A stretch of 64,000 nt of DNA from Bacteroidota bacterium. Lineage in GTDB: Bacteria; Bacteroidota; Bacteroidia; AKYH767-A; OLB10. Position 1 is the stretch's first letter; the number at the start of each line of letters is the position of its first letter. A program made the translations under genes and the position numbers. Below, one piece after another: positions 18,947-28,822 of this stretch. The stretch covers positions 62,001 to 126,000 of the forward strand of contig JADKJB010000011.1 in NCBI GenBank assembly GCA_016722525.1. Direction: 5' to 3'. Below the pieces are notes generated by a model. It did no database searches, was not told the origin of the DNA, and saw only the letters and a program-made list of their open reading frames with translations.

Positions 18947-18980
18947 AAAAAAAGCCTTCTCAGACAGAGAGGGCTTTTTT
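18947..18980 (+). terminator. Rho-independent terminator after the DUF6580 gene
   Basis: GCCTTCTC (18954-18961) pairs with GAGAGGGC (18967-18974) with a 5-base loop; an A-run precedes and a T6 run follows. Confidence 0.88.
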
Positions 18981-19115
18981 ATGGTAAGATAAAAAGTATT
19001 ATAGATTGTTGAAGTAAAAAATCTTTGATCGTAGGTGGGCTTTTATCAAGCACATTTAGTGACAATCAAAATAAATCTGATCTGCATAAATTTTTTGAAT
19101 GTACCAGTAGTGAAT

Positions 19116-19874
19116 TTACTTATTCCCGCTAATAATTCCTCCTAATAAACCACCCAGCCCTTTTGACTCTTCTCTTCCACCGCCCCACCTGGCGGCTGCA
19201 ATAATACGGTCTGCAATACGGGAAAAGGGTAAACTTTGAAGATAAACTGTTCCAGGACCCCTTAAATGTGCCAGAAAAAGTCCTTCTCCTCCAAAGAGGG
19301 CATTTTTAAAGCCACCAATGAACTTAATATCGTATTCAATTGTCGATTCAAAAGCTACCAGGCAACCTGTATCAACTCTTAATGCTTCACCGGCTTTTAA
19401 TTCTCTCTTTATTATAGTTCCGCCAGCATGAATAAAACAATGTCCGTCGCCTTTTAATTCCTGCAAAATAAAGCCTTCGCCTCCAAACAGACCGGCTCCT
19501 ATTTTCCTGGTGAAGGCAACTGAGATATCTATACCCTGAGCTGCACACAAAAATCCATCTTTTTGGCATAAAAATGTGCCACCATATTGCGCCGGGTTAA
19601 TATCTATTATTTTTCCGGGGTATGGGGCTGCAAAAGCTGCTTTTCGTTTTCCTGTTCCCCCGTTGGTAAAGGAGGTGATAAAAAAACTTTCTCCTGTAAC
19701 CATTCGTTTTAAACCCTGAAACAATCCTCCTCCCGTGGAAGTATCCATTTGAATACCCTCTTCCATAAAGAGCATGGAACCAACCTCAGCTCTCACACCT
19801 TCACCTGGGTCCATTTCTACTTCAACAACCTGGATATCATCACCCAGTATTCTGTAATCTATTTCGTGAGCCAT
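19116..19874 (-). CDS. TIGR00266/AIM24 family protein
   Basis: Soluble beta-rich protein of about 252 residues of the AIM24/TIGR00266 family, function unknown in bacteria. Seen: MDPGEGVRAEVGSMLFME, FFITSFTNGGTGKRKAAFA, YPGKIIDINP, GAGLFGGEGFILQELKGDG and LRGPGTVYLQSLPFSRIAD, with a Gly-rich tail. The start at 19874 (MAHEIDYR) is preferred to the upstream ATG at 19883. The frame is intact. Apparently monocistronic. Confidence 0.88.
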   Translation of the reverse strand: MAHEIDYRILGDDIQVVEVEMDPGEGVRAEVGSMLFMEEGIQMDTSTGGGLFQGLKRMVTGESFFITSFTNGGTGKRKAAFAAPYPGKIIDINPAQYGGTFLCQKDGFLCAAQGIDISVAFTRKIGAGLFGGEGFILQELKGDGHCFIHAGGTIIKRELKAGEALRVDTGCLVAFESTIEYDIKFIGGFKNALFGGEGLFLAHLRGPGTVYLQSLPFSRIADRIIAAARWGGGREESKGLGGLLGGIISGNK

Positions 19875-19938
19875 AATTTGCAATTTAACATTTTATTTAC
19901 TAATTTTAGCTTGTAATTTTAGGATGCAATTTTACTAA

Positions 19939-20276
19939 ATGAAATTAATTCTTACTGGTTTTTATTGATTTTATTTCTGGGTACAGCTGATGCTGTTTTT
20001 GCTCAGAGTAAAACACCGGATATTTTTCATGACGCAAAGGGAGATAGTTACCATCAACTATTCCTCGACTTTAAGGCCAAAACCCTTCTCGAATTAAAAT
20101 ACACCACCGACGATTCACTTATTGAAGGTGAATTGTCGGTGGATGGATTCTCTGTTATTTTAAAAAATTATGCCGGTGATAAAGCGGTTAAAGTAAAAGT
20201 GCTGAATGAGGCAGGTGAAGAAAAAGAAGTTTCTAAAAGCAAATGTTTTATAGATCCTGTAATTTTACAACTTTAA
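19939..20276 (+). CDS. Small exported protein of unknown function (frameshifted in signal peptide)
   Basis: About 112 residues. The ATG at 19939 gives MKLILTGF, and restoring one T in the run near 19962 (T5 to T6) continues LLILFLGTADAVFAQ, a classic signal peptide with AXA-type cleavage. The mature part (TPDIFHDAKGDSYHQLFLD onward) is probably beta-rich and shows no domain that I recognise. It converges with the DUF4139 gene with two bases between the stops. Probably periplasmic or outer-membrane associated. Confidence 0.6.
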
Positions 20277-20278
20277 AA

Positions 20279-21886
20279 CTATAATCCGAATACTTGTTTA
20301 TCCTTGGGATATTTGACTGAGTAATTGATTTTTTTCTTCAACTGTTGACCTGGTGCAATTTCAATAACCCATTTCAATTTTCCATTTTCAGCATTAAAGT
20401 CACCTCCTGAAATATCAATCACTTTCACCTCAATTTCTTTATCCTGAGAAACAGGCAACTGATCTTCGATGATTAATTTAATGGATTCTTTTCTATTGTT
20501 TTTGATAGTAGTTTCATATGAAAAAGTCCTGGTTCTATAGGAACCTAAGAGCTGGTTACTGCTAAAATCTTTCAGCACTTCTCTTTTAATAACTACGCGC
20601 TTATCTCTTCCCAGAGAAACTTGTAAAGTATCATTTTCAGTTACCGGGTTAAACATGGTTTCTCCCACAAAAGTGTTTTCATAATAAACGTTAGAATTGC
20701 CTGCTTGCAGATCCATTCCCTCCCATCCTGTGATGGATGCAACCAAAAACGCATCTCTGTCGATTTTAGGCACAGCGAAATAGGAGTATGTTGCAGGCAA
20801 TTTGATTTCTTTTATTTGAACCGCATAATTCAATCCATCAGCAGGTATGGAATATGGAATTGAGATATCATAATCAGTGCTGAATTGTGTTTGTACAGCA
20901 GTTACATAGTTGGAAATTGATTTTGCCTGAACTTCATCCCTCATCATTATTTGACCTTCAGCATCTTTTTGCTGCCGGATGGATGATGGTGCATTTGAAT
21001 TCATGATCATTGGGTAATTAAAATTAAGATACCAGGGGAACAATTCTGGTTTCGTAACTCCTATTGATGGATTGCCTGTACTTATTTTCACTTTAACATT
21101 TTTCCAGTCTTCGCCTGTATTCTGGCTAACCATTGCCTTAAAAACCAACTCTACCGGACTAAATGCATCCTTTACACGTATATCATAATTAGGAATCCAG
21201 GTTACATTGCCAGTGTAATAGCTGATAGAAAAAGAGGCCAAAGTCCTTGCAGATGCGGTCACATCAACAAGAATTGTGGAGTAGGGTTCATTTCGCTTAT
21301 TATTTAAAGAAGCCAATTGGCTATTCACTTTATCAATGCTCATTTTTAACTTTTTCTCTTTAATTGAAAGTTCCAGAATTTTATCTTTAATTTCAATCAT
21401 TCGAACTCTAAAAAATGAAGCTATGTTTTTTAATTCTTCTAATTTAACACCGGTGTTCGCCCCTCCAACAGACTTATTTGCAAGAAGCAAGTTTTGCTCT
21501 TCCTGTAATACTGAAATCTGATTGAGCATTCCTTCACGTTTCCCATTCAAATTCATAAGACTATCTTCCAGGACTATCATTTCAGTTGTTTTGCGATCGG
21601 GGCCCAGGTAATCAAGTTTGTGGGTCACTGAAAGAATGGTAAAATCACCTGTTCCGTTAACTGCTATACTGGAAGGATTTATGGAAGGGGAAAGGTTTTC
21701 GAAACGGATAACCGACTGACCAGCATCTAGTGTTACTTTGGAGCTTCGTGTTACCATAGCACCTGAAGTGTAAATTTTAACTTCATTAATGTCAGTGGTG
21801 TTAACAATTTTATCTTCGGCGAAAGCAAAAGAACATACGGCCACACTTGCAAAAGCAAGTATAGAGATTTTAAAATAAGAGTTCAT
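20279..21886 (-). CDS. MuiA-like DUF4140/DUF4139 protein
   Basis: Exported protein of 535 residues with a signal peptide (ILAFASVAVCSFAFA), an N-terminal DUF4140 region (VTRSSKVTLDAGQSVIRFE), a central coiled coil (about residues 100-190) and the C-terminal DUF4139 beta domain (SISYYTGNVTWIPNYDIRV, EIKLPATYSYFAVPKIDRDA, YETTIKNNRKESIKLIIEDQ). Such proteins are annotated mucoidy inhibitor A-like; the molecular role is unknown. It lies 65 bases downstream of the Lys/Ala/Glu-rich gene on the same strand, so the two may share a transcript. The frame is intact. Confidence 0.85.
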   Translation of the reverse strand: MNSYFKISILAFASVAVCSFAFAEDKIVNTTDINEVKIYTSGAMVTRSSKVTLDAGQSVIRFENLSPSINPSSIAVNGTGDFTILSVTHKLDYLGPDRKTTEMIVLEDSLMNLNGKREGMLNQISVLQEEQNLLLANKSVGGANTGVKLEELKNIASFFRVRMIEIKDKILELSIKEKKLKMSIDKVNSQLASLNNKRNEPYSTILVDVTASARTLASFSISYYTGNVTWIPNYDIRVKDAFSPVELVFKAMVSQNTGEDWKNVKVKISTGNPSIGVTKPELFPWYLNFNYPMIMNSNAPSSIRQQKDAEGQIMMRDEVQAKSISNYVTAVQTQFSTDYDISIPYSIPADGLNYAVQIKEIKLPATYSYFAVPKIDRDAFLVASITGWEGMDLQAGNSNVYYENTFVGETMFNPVTENDTLQVSLGRDKRVVIKREVLKDFSSNQLLGSYRTRTFSYETTIKNNRKESIKLIIEDQLPVSQDKEIEVKVIDISGGDFNAENGKLKWVIEIAPGQQLKKKINYSVKYPKDKQVFGL

Positions 21887-21951
21887 AAGTTGATTGATAT
21901 TTATGGTTACGGATTAAAGATGTAACCGACAATGAAATTCCATAAATAAAA

Positions 21952-24218
21952 TTACTTCTGATTTAACAGAGATTTCATTCTTTTCAGTTCAGCTGAATAG
22001 TTGGATTCGGTAAGGCTGGTATTTCCTTTGAAGAAGAACACACCTCCCCAGTTATAAACAACCTTACTAAAAACTTCTTGTGTAGTTGCCTTCTTAATAA
22101 CTGTTCTGTAAATTGTTCTATTTGATTCACTGATAGTCTCTTCAGAAATACCTTCCGGATAATCTTTATCAATGGTAGGAAGGGCAGCTGTTGTTGATTT
22201 GGCAACGGTATCTTTTACTGCCTGATTCGATTTAGCATAGGCTTCTTTTTGAGCTTCAATTTCCTTACGTCTTTTTTCTTCAGCTTCTTTCAAAGCTTGC
22301 TGTTTAGCTCTATCTATCTCAGCGAGTTTAGCGGCCTCATCCGCTTTTTTGATACTGTCGGCGGTAGCTTTTGCTTGCATTTGAGCAGCAATAAGAGCTT
22401 TTGCCTCAGCATCTGCTTTTGCTTTTGCTTCGGCTTCCAAGCGTGCTTTTTCTTTTGCTTCTGCTAAAACTTTTGCTTCAGCTGCCAGTCGGGCATTCTC
22501 TTCGGCTTCCTTCTTTGCTCTTTCTTCAGCTGCCAGTCGGGCTTTTTCATCGGCTTCAGCTTTCGAACGGATTTCTGCTTCAACACGGGCTTTTTCCTCT
22601 GCCTCACGCTTATTTCTGGCTTCAGTTTCAATAAGAGCTCTGGCATCTGCCTCTGCTTTAGCCTTAGCTTCAGCTGCAATTCTGATCTTTTCTTCAGCTT
22701 CTTTTTTAGCTTTTTCAGCGGCCTCTATTCGGGCTTTTTCATCGGCTTCAGCTTTGGCTTTGGCAGCAGCTTCTTTTTGAGCTTTTTCTTCTGCCGCTAA
22801 ACGAGCTTTTTCTTCAGCTTCAGCTTTAGCTTTTGCTTCTGCCTCTAACTTAGCTTTCTGTTGTTCTGCTTCAACTCGTGCTTTTTCTTCTGCCGCTAAA
22901 CGAGCCTTTTCTTCTGCATCGGCCTTTGCTTTGGCAGCGACAGCTATTTTTTCAGCTTCTAAACGGGCTTGTTCTTCTGCTGCAATACGTGCTTTTTCAT
23001 CTGCTTCAGCTTTAGCTTTGGCCGCTGCTTCCAGTCGGGCTGTTTCACGTGCTTCAGCATCTGCTTTTGCTTTTGCTTCGGCGGCTAACTTTGCCTGTTC
23101 ATCTGCTTCGGCTTTAGCCTTTTGCTCAGCTTCTTTACGGATTTTTTCTTCAGCCAACAATCTGGCTTTTTCCTCAGCATCTGCTTTAGCTTTTATTTCG
23201 GCATCGAGTCTTGCCTTTTCTTTTGCTGCTGCATCAGCCAGTGCTTTTGATTCTGCTTCTAACCTAGCAATTTCTTTGGCTTCTGCTGCTGCTTTTGCTC
23301 TGGCTTCAGCATCTTTTTTGGCCTGTTCAGCAGCCAATAATTTGGCTTGGTCTTCCGCTTCTTTTTTAATTTTGGCATCGGCTAACAACTGGAGACGTTC
23401 TTGTTCCCTCACCTGGCCAAGAGAATCCTCTCTGGCTTTTGCCAATAGCTTTTGACGAGCTTGTTCTTCAGCTACATCTCGCTGCAAAATGGAATCCTGA
23501 CAGGCTTTTTCAGCAGCAGCAAATTGTGCCTGTTTTCTGGCTTCTTCCTTGGCTTGAGCTTCCGCTTCTTTCTTCAATTTCAGTTCCTCAGCTAGAGCTT
23601 TAGCCTGTGCGGATTTAGCTTCATTAATTTTAGCTAATGAATCAGCACGGTTTCTTGCTTTAGCTAGCTCTTCTTCTTGTTTTTGTTTGGCAATTTCAGC
23701 CATCATCTCCTGTTTCACCTTTTCGATCTCCGATTTTCTGGCGCTGGTGTAATTCACATCATAATCGAAATCATCATAAACCTCACTAAAAGCAAGTTTG
23801 GCAACCGGCTTCGACATACCAGCGGGCTCTTCTACCCCTTCAATAGTTTTAAAAAGATCTATTTTAAATTTATAGGAAAAATCTGGTCTTTACTCTCTTC
23901 AGGAACCTTGGTATCCACTTCAACTGTTTTAGATATGTTGCCACTCTTAGAAAAAATGATACTGTAATTCGAGTTTAATTCCAGATTGACGATAAATTTT
24001 CCGCCGGCATTGGTGCTTATTTGATCTACTTTTTCGTTGCCTTTCATCACGAAAATATCGGAACCTTCCAACCCTTTGCTATCTTGCAATACAGAGCCCA
24101 CTACTTCCAGATATCCGGTTCCCTGAGCTATTAAACGAATAGTAGTGGCGGTAACAAAACAACAAACCAATACAACTGCTTTAAATGAAAAGGTTAATGT
24201 AGATTTTAATGAATTCAT
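21952..24218 (-). CDS. Exported protein with regulatory-like beta domain and ~480-residue Lys/Ala/Glu-rich helix (frameshifted)
   Basis: Joined from two frames: an A-run near 23862 is one base short (AAAATAG should be AAAAATAG), which links FPINLK to IDLFKTIEGVEEPAGM and gives about 755 residues. Order: signal peptide; beta-sandwich of the carboxypeptidase-regulatory/PEGA sort (YLEVVGSVLQDSKGLEGSDI); linker with YDDFDYDVNYTSARK; about 480 residues of blocks such as EEKARLAAEEKA, without Pro or Gly and almost without aromatics; and a globular C-terminus (NWGGVFFFKGNTSLTESNY). The stretch should form one very long helix or coiled coil, TolA-like in composition. Function unknown; an envelope-spanning or stalk role is inference. 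The repeats create many false frames on the other strand. Confidence 0.78.
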
Positions 24219-24248
24219 GTTTTATTTAATATGATAATACTTAATTGT

Positions 24249-24256
24249 CAAAGATA
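24249..24256 (-). promoter_or_regulatory. -7 element upstream of the Lys/Ala/Glu-rich gene
   Basis: CAAAGATA on the plus strand reads TATCTTTG on the minus strand, 30 bases before the ATG at 24218, in the short gap after the HMG-CoA lyase stop. Confidence 0.42.
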
Positions 24257-24274
24257 ATCACTTCAGGCTTATTA

Positions 24275-25138
24275 TTAGCTTAAAAACACACTGTTAGCTG
24301 ACAACACAGCTTTGTTAAACTGATCAGGTCTAATCAGGGTTTCAACGTTTTTATTTGATAAATATTGGAGCAGGTTTTCAGTCGCCAGGTTGCCTACCAG
24401 CTCATCTTCAGCCATCGGGCAGCCGCCAAATCCTTTAATTGCTGCATCAAAGTGTCTGCAACCAGCATTAAAAGCAGCATCTAACTTACTATGCCAGTTA
24501 TTAGGATGACAATGTAAGTGGGCACCAACTTCTAAATCCGGAAATTCCTGAATTACAGCTGTTGTAAGGTAAGAAATATCCTCAGAAGAGGCCATGCCTA
24601 CAGTATCAGCTAATGCAATTTTTGTGATCCCTGCAGTCCTTAACTGGTCAATCCAGCCTACCACTATATCAGCGTTCCAAGGATCGTTATAGGGGTTTCC
24701 AAAGGCCATTGAAATGTAAATTAGCAGCTCTTTTCCCGATTTCCTTACAATTTCCTGCATTTCTAAAACTGAATGGAATGATTCTGCAATAGAAGAGTTG
24801 GTGTTCCTTTTTTGAAATGTTTCGGCCACAGAAAATGGAAAACCCAGAAAAGAAATGGATGGAAACTTAACAGCTTCCTGGACTCCACGTAAATTAGCTA
24901 CAATTGCCAAAAGTTTGGTTGAATTGTTGGGGTTCAGTCCCTCTAAAACTGTTGCGGTATCTTTTAGTTGTGGAATTGCCTTAGGAGACACAAAACTGCC
25001 AAAATCAAGCCGATCGAAACCTACGTTCAATAAATTGTTCAAGTATTCAATTTTTGCAGCTGTTGGGATAAAATCATGAATCCCCTGCATGGCGTCACGA
25101 GGGCATTCGGTAATGTATACTCTGTTCGTATTTTTCAT
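24275..25138 (-). CDS. Hydroxymethylglutaryl-CoA lyase
   Basis: Cleaves HMG-CoA to acetyl-CoA and acetoacetate, the last step of leucine breakdown; 287 residues, normal length. Metal and active-site marks: ITECPRDAMQG at the N-terminus, FGSFVSPKAIPQ, LADTVGMASSED, the HLHCH metal pair, and GFGGCPMAEDELVGN containing the catalytic Cys of the lyase signature. No other leucine-degradation genes are next to it. The frame is intact. A homocitrate- or isopropylmalate-synthase relative is less likely because of the GGCP signature and size. Confidence 0.92.
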   Translation of the reverse strand: MKNTNRVYITECPRDAMQGIHDFIPTAAKIEYLNNLLNVGFDRLDFGSFVSPKAIPQLKDTATVLEGLNPNNSTKLLAIVANLRGVQEAVKFPSISFLGFPFSVAETFQKRNTNSSIAESFHSVLEMQEIVRKSGKELLIYISMAFGNPYNDPWNADIVVGWIDQLRTAGITKIALADTVGMASSEDISYLTTAVIQEFPDLEVGAHLHCHPNNWHSKLDAAFNAGCRHFDAAIKGFGGCPMAEDELVGNLATENLLQYLSNKNVETLIRPDQFNKAVLSANSVFLS

Positions 25139-25145
25139 AATAAAC

Positions 25146-25173
25146 TAAAAAACCCGCTGTTGTAACAACGGGT
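25146..25173 (-). terminator. Terminator of the DUF4920 gene (minus strand)
   Basis: On the minus strand ACCCGTTGTT and ACAACAGCGGGT form an imperfect hairpin followed by a T-run; it lies 21 bases after the DUF4920 stop and before the HMG-CoA lyase start. Confidence 0.75.
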
Positions 25174-25194
25174 ATCAACTATAGTTATAGAAGA

Positions 25195-25650
25195 TTATTT
25201 CACAATTACACCATCGGCTTCAAAAGCCAGTTCTCTCTTAGGTTCAGTAATTTTAGCAATCTCTTCTTTTGATTTTTTTGCATCCTCAGCATAATGGCGC
25301 AATTCATCTACAGAGGTAGTTTCAATTTTAGCTCTTCCTTGAATTACTACTGTTTTTCCGGAGATATCTTTTGGCATAAAAAACCCATAATCAGTAAATG
25401 AAACACGCATGGTTGTACCATCCCCTTTTTCAAGTGTCATCCAGCAACCTTTTGCCTGGCAAACTTCAGACACTTTTCCAGTGACTTTTACAGCCATTTC
25501 ATTTGACTCGCTCATCTTAGCAACTAATTCCTGCATAGTTATAGCTCCGGTATCATCGATCTTAGCACCGAAATGATTGTCCTGACCAACGCTGGTTTTA
25601 CATGCGTACACTCCTGCAAACAGGAAAATGGCAAACAAATATTTTTTCAT
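25195..25650 (-). CDS. DUF4920 lipoprotein
   Basis: Small lipoprotein of 151 residues with a signal ending LFAGVYAC. The body matches DUF4920: TMQELVAKM, VKVTGKVSEVCQAKGCWM (two Cys close together), RVSFTDYGFFMPKDISGK and VVIQGRA, an OB-like beta fold. The CxxxGC motif could bind a metal or redox centre, but this is speculation. Located in the periplasm or outer membrane. The frame is intact; flanked by its own terminator. Confidence 0.85.
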   Translation of the reverse strand: MKKYLFAIFLFAGVYACKTSVGQDNHFGAKIDDTGAITMQELVAKMSESNEMAVKVTGKVSEVCQAKGCWMTLEKGDGTTMRVSFTDYGFFMPKDISGKTVVIQGRAKIETTSVDELRHYAEDAKKSKEEIAKITEPKRELAFEADGVIVK

Positions 25651-25671
25651 AGTATTTTATTTTTAGTAGTG

Positions 25672-25679
25672 CAAAAATA
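25672..25679 (-). promoter_or_regulatory. -7 element upstream of the DUF4920 gene
   Basis: CAAAAATA on the plus strand reads TATTTTTG on the minus strand, 21 bases upstream of the ATG at 25650. Confidence 0.45.
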
Positions 25680-25741
25680 CTAATTCAGAAACAAATCTGA
25701 TGAAAAAAGCTAAATAAAAAATTAAGATAAGTATTTATAAA

Positions 25742-26776
25742 TCAAATTTTTAACAATGCTTTGTTAATTGCCTTTATTAATCCGGGACCCTCATAAATAA
25801 ATCCGGTGTAAAGTTGCACCAAATCAGCACCTGAATTCAGTTTTTGCATCGCATCTTCAGCGCTAAAAATACCTCCTGAAGCAATTAAGGAAAAGCGTTT
25901 ATTGGATTTGTTGGAAATATACTTAAGTAACAGGGTCGATTTGTTGAAAACGGGTTTTCCGCTGAGTCCACCGGCGCCCAAATCATCAAGTTTTTCCTTT
26001 GGAGTTTTTAGACCATCCCGTGAAATAGTGGTATTTGAGACTATTAAACCCGCTAATTTAGTTTGAAGTGTTATTTCGATGATATCGTCGACTTGCGGTT
26101 CAGTAAGATCAGGTGCAATTTTTAAGAAAACCGGTTTTGGAATTCCGGTTTCCTGATTAGATTTTTGAACAGATTCTAAAAGATGAATTAAAGGTTCTTT
26201 ATCCTGCAATTCTCGCAATCCGGGTGTGTTCGGTGAAGAAATATTAACAACAAAATAATCGACAACAGGAAACAATTCTTTGAAGCAATAGAGATAATCA
26301 TTTACAGCTTCCTCATTGGGTGTAATTTTGTTTTTGCCAATATTTCCCCCAATTATTATTTTATTTCCATGACGTGATTTTAACCTTTTTGCCGCAGCAA
26401 GTACACCCTCATTATTAAATCCCATTCTGTTAATCAATGCCTGATCTTTGGGTAATCGAAATAAACGTGGTTGCGGATTTCCCGCTTGAGATTTAGGTGT
26501 TACAGTTCCTATTTCAATAAACCCAAATCCCAACATAGCTAATTCGTTGAAGGCCTTCGCATCTTTATCAAATCCTGCTGCTAATCCTACCGGGTTTGGA
26601 AATACTAAGCCCGCAATATTTCGTTCCAGTTTTTTATCTGAAACACCATACAAACTATTTAATAGGGAGGGTATCCCAGGTATTTTACCTGCAATTTTCA
26701 TCACTTTCATGGCAAAATGGTGTACACCCTCAGCTGGAAAAAGAAATAAAACAGGGCGAATAAGTTGTTTGTACAT
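25742..26776 (-). CDS. pyrD: Dihydroorotate dehydrogenase (quinone), class 2
   Basis: Oxidises dihydroorotate to orotate with FMN and membrane quinone in pyrimidine synthesis; 344 residues, normal for class 2. The N-terminal amphipathic helices (FPAEGVHHFAMKVMKIAGK) are the class 2 membrane-binding part. Then NPVGLAAGFDKDAKA, NRMGFNNEG, VVNISSPNTPGLRELQ (catalytic Ser region), VFLKIAPDL, and LIASGGIFSAEDA with VQLYTGFIYEGP for FMN phosphate. The frame is intact. It is divergent from the Nramp transporter gene. Confidence 0.96.
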   Translation of the reverse strand: MYKQLIRPVLFLFPAEGVHHFAMKVMKIAGKIPGIPSLLNSLYGVSDKKLERNIAGLVFPNPVGLAAGFDKDAKAFNELAMLGFGFIEIGTVTPKSQAGNPQPRLFRLPKDQALINRMGFNNEGVLAAAKRLKSRHGNKIIIGGNIGKNKITPNEEAVNDYLYCFKELFPVVDYFVVNISSPNTPGLRELQDKEPLIHLLESVQKSNQETGIPKPVFLKIAPDLTEPQVDDIIEITLQTKLAGLIVSNTTISRDGLKTPKEKLDDLGAGGLSGKPVFNKSTLLLKYISNKSNKRFSLIASGGIFSAEDAMQKLNSGADLVQLYTGFIYEGPGLIKAINKALLKI

Positions 26777-26824
26777 ATTGAATGCAAAGTTCCTGAAAAA
26801 AGAGGTTCAATTTAAAAAATAAAG

Positions 26825-26838
26825 TTAGACGTATCTAA
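26825..26838. promoter_or_regulatory. DtxR/MntR-like operator palindrome before the Nramp gene
   Basis: TTAGACGTATCTAA: perfect arms TTAGA and TCTAA with a 4-base centre. It lies 10 bases upstream of the TATATTTG element and covers the -33 position, so a bound repressor would block the promoter. Arms of TTAG/CTAA type are usual for DtxR/MntR-family metal regulators, and Nramp importers are their usual targets. No regulator gene is seen in the window. Confidence 0.55.
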
Positions 26839-26848
26839 ATTAAGTTTG

Positions 26849-26856
26849 TATATTTG
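26849..26856 (+). promoter_or_regulatory. -7 element of the Nramp promoter
   Basis: TATATTTG, a perfect TAnnTTTG, 24 bases before the ATG at 26881. TTAG of the upstream palindrome is in the place of the -33 element. Confidence 0.5.
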
Positions 26857-26880
26857 TCAATAAATTAGAATTATCCATTC

Positions 26881-28775
26881 ATGTCAAAAATATTACCTGA
26901 AGAAATGCGATCACTTTCAGAGGTAAATTCCTCTGTAGTAGTCAAGCAGGACACAGGATTTTTTAAAAAATTACTTGCTTTTTTAGGGCCTGCCTATCTC
27001 ATCAGTGTGGGATATATGGATCCAGGCAACTGGGCTACTGACCTGGCCGGTGGTAGTCAGTTCGGATATCAGTTAATTTGGGTGCTATTGATGTCCAATC
27101 TGATTGCTCTTTTGTTACAATCACTGAGTGCGCGTCTGGGAATTGTAAGGGGGCGTGATCTGGCACAGGTATCCAGAGAAACTTACCCGCCTATAATAAA
27201 CGGAGCCCTTTATGTTTTGGCAGAAATAGCAATTGCAGCTTGTGATTTAGCTGAAGTATTGGGAATGGCCATTGGATTGCAGTTGCTATTTGATTTGCCA
27301 TTGTTTTGGGGTGTGTGCATCAGTGTATTCGACACCTTCCTCTTGCTATTTTTATTGAATTATGGCATGCGCAAAATGGAAGCATTTATTATCACCTTAG
27401 TTGCAGTGATTGGAGGATGTTTTATTGCAGAAATGTACTTCGCTCAACCCTCCATATCGGAAATTGCCACTGGATTTTTTCCTTCAATCCCCAATGATAC
27501 AGCGTTATATATTGCGATAGGAATAATTGGTGCAACAGTAATGCCTCATAACCTTTACTTACATTCTTCATTAGTTCAAACCCGAAAATTTGATCGTACT
27601 CCAACGGAGATAAAAAAGGCGATTCGATTCAACATAATTGATTCAACGATTGCTCTTAACCTTGCTTTTTTGTCAATGCCGCGATTTTAATTCTTGCTGC
27701 AACAGTCTTTTATAAAAATGGCATGTTTGAAGTGGCGGAAATTCAGGATGCACATAAATTACTCGAGCCATTATTGGGTACGAGCTGGGCACCAACATTA
27801 TTTGCAATTGCGTTGATTGCTGCAGGTCAAAGTTCTACTATCACCGGAACACTTGCCGGACAAATAGTGATGGAGGGTTACTTGAATTTGCGAATACAAC
27901 CTTGGATCAGAAGATTAATAACAAGGCTGATCGCAATTATTCCTGCTCTTTTAGTTATCAATATTATGGGAGAAGCTGCTACCGGAAAACTACTCATTTT
28001 TAGTCAGGTTATTTTGAGCCTTCAACTTGGTTTTGCTGTTATACCACTGATTCATTTTGTTAGTGATAAATCAAAGATGGGCGCTTTTGTGATTCCTGTT
28101 TATGTTAAAGTCCTTGCCTGGCTGTCGGCAATTATTATTGTTGGATTGAATGCCCGGCTTGTTCAGCAGCAAATTATTGAATGGATGGCTGCACCGGATG
28201 TAAATCAATCTGTAATTAATTTTATAGTAATTCCTGTCGCTTTTATCTCTTTATTTTTACTTCTATATACCACTTTCGCACCTTTATTTAAAAATAGAAT
28301 TAATTTCCGCTCCCCGGTACCACATGGACTTTTTAAAGAAATTAATCAGGATCTGTTACAACCTGCCAATTACAAACGCATTGCTTTGGCCATTGATTTT
28401 TCTAAAGCTGACGAAAAAACTATCAGTCATGCACTTTCACAGGGAGGAAAAGCTGCTGAATATTTATTGATCCATGTGGTAGAATCACCGTTAGCCTTTA
28501 TACTGGGGAAAGATACGGGAGATTATGAAAGCATCAGCGATAAAACTAACCTGGAATTGTATAAAGAGCATTTAAATAAGCTGGGCTATAAAGTTACAAC
28601 CGTTCTTGGCTATGGCAAACCCAAATATGCGATTGCTGGTAAAACAAAGGAATTTAATGCCGATTTATTGGTAATGGGTGCTCATGGACACAATGCAATC
28701 AAGGACCTCTTTTTAGGAACCACAGTTGATGGTGTTCGTCATCTGTTAACAATACCAGTTTTGATTGTTAGGTGA
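26881..28775 (+). CDS. Nramp-family divalent metal transporter with C-terminal UspA domain (frameshifted)
   Basis: Proton-coupled Mn/Fe importer of 631 residues. Nramp signature residues are present: GYMDPGNWATDLAGG in TM1 and GATVMPHNLYLHS in TM6, with about eleven helices. From about residue 485 a cytoplasmic universal-stress (UspA) domain follows (RIALAIDFSKADEKT at its start, LLVMGAHGHNAIKDLFLG ATP-type loop). The T-run at 27666-27671 is one base short; repaired, TM7 reads LAFFVNAAILILAATVFYKN. The fusion is known in Bacteroidota. The upstream metalloregulator-type palindrome supports Mn or Fe control. Confidence 0.92.
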
Positions 28776-28822
28776 TTGGACCGATATATTTCCGAAATTA
28801 GCACCCAGATAATACGAGTAGT

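Noticed and set aside
22249..23455. Long plus-strand frames rich in Ser, Ala, Leu and Phe opposite the helical protein.
   Set aside because: They are complements of the Lys/Ala/Glu repeat and have no start context, promoter or family features.
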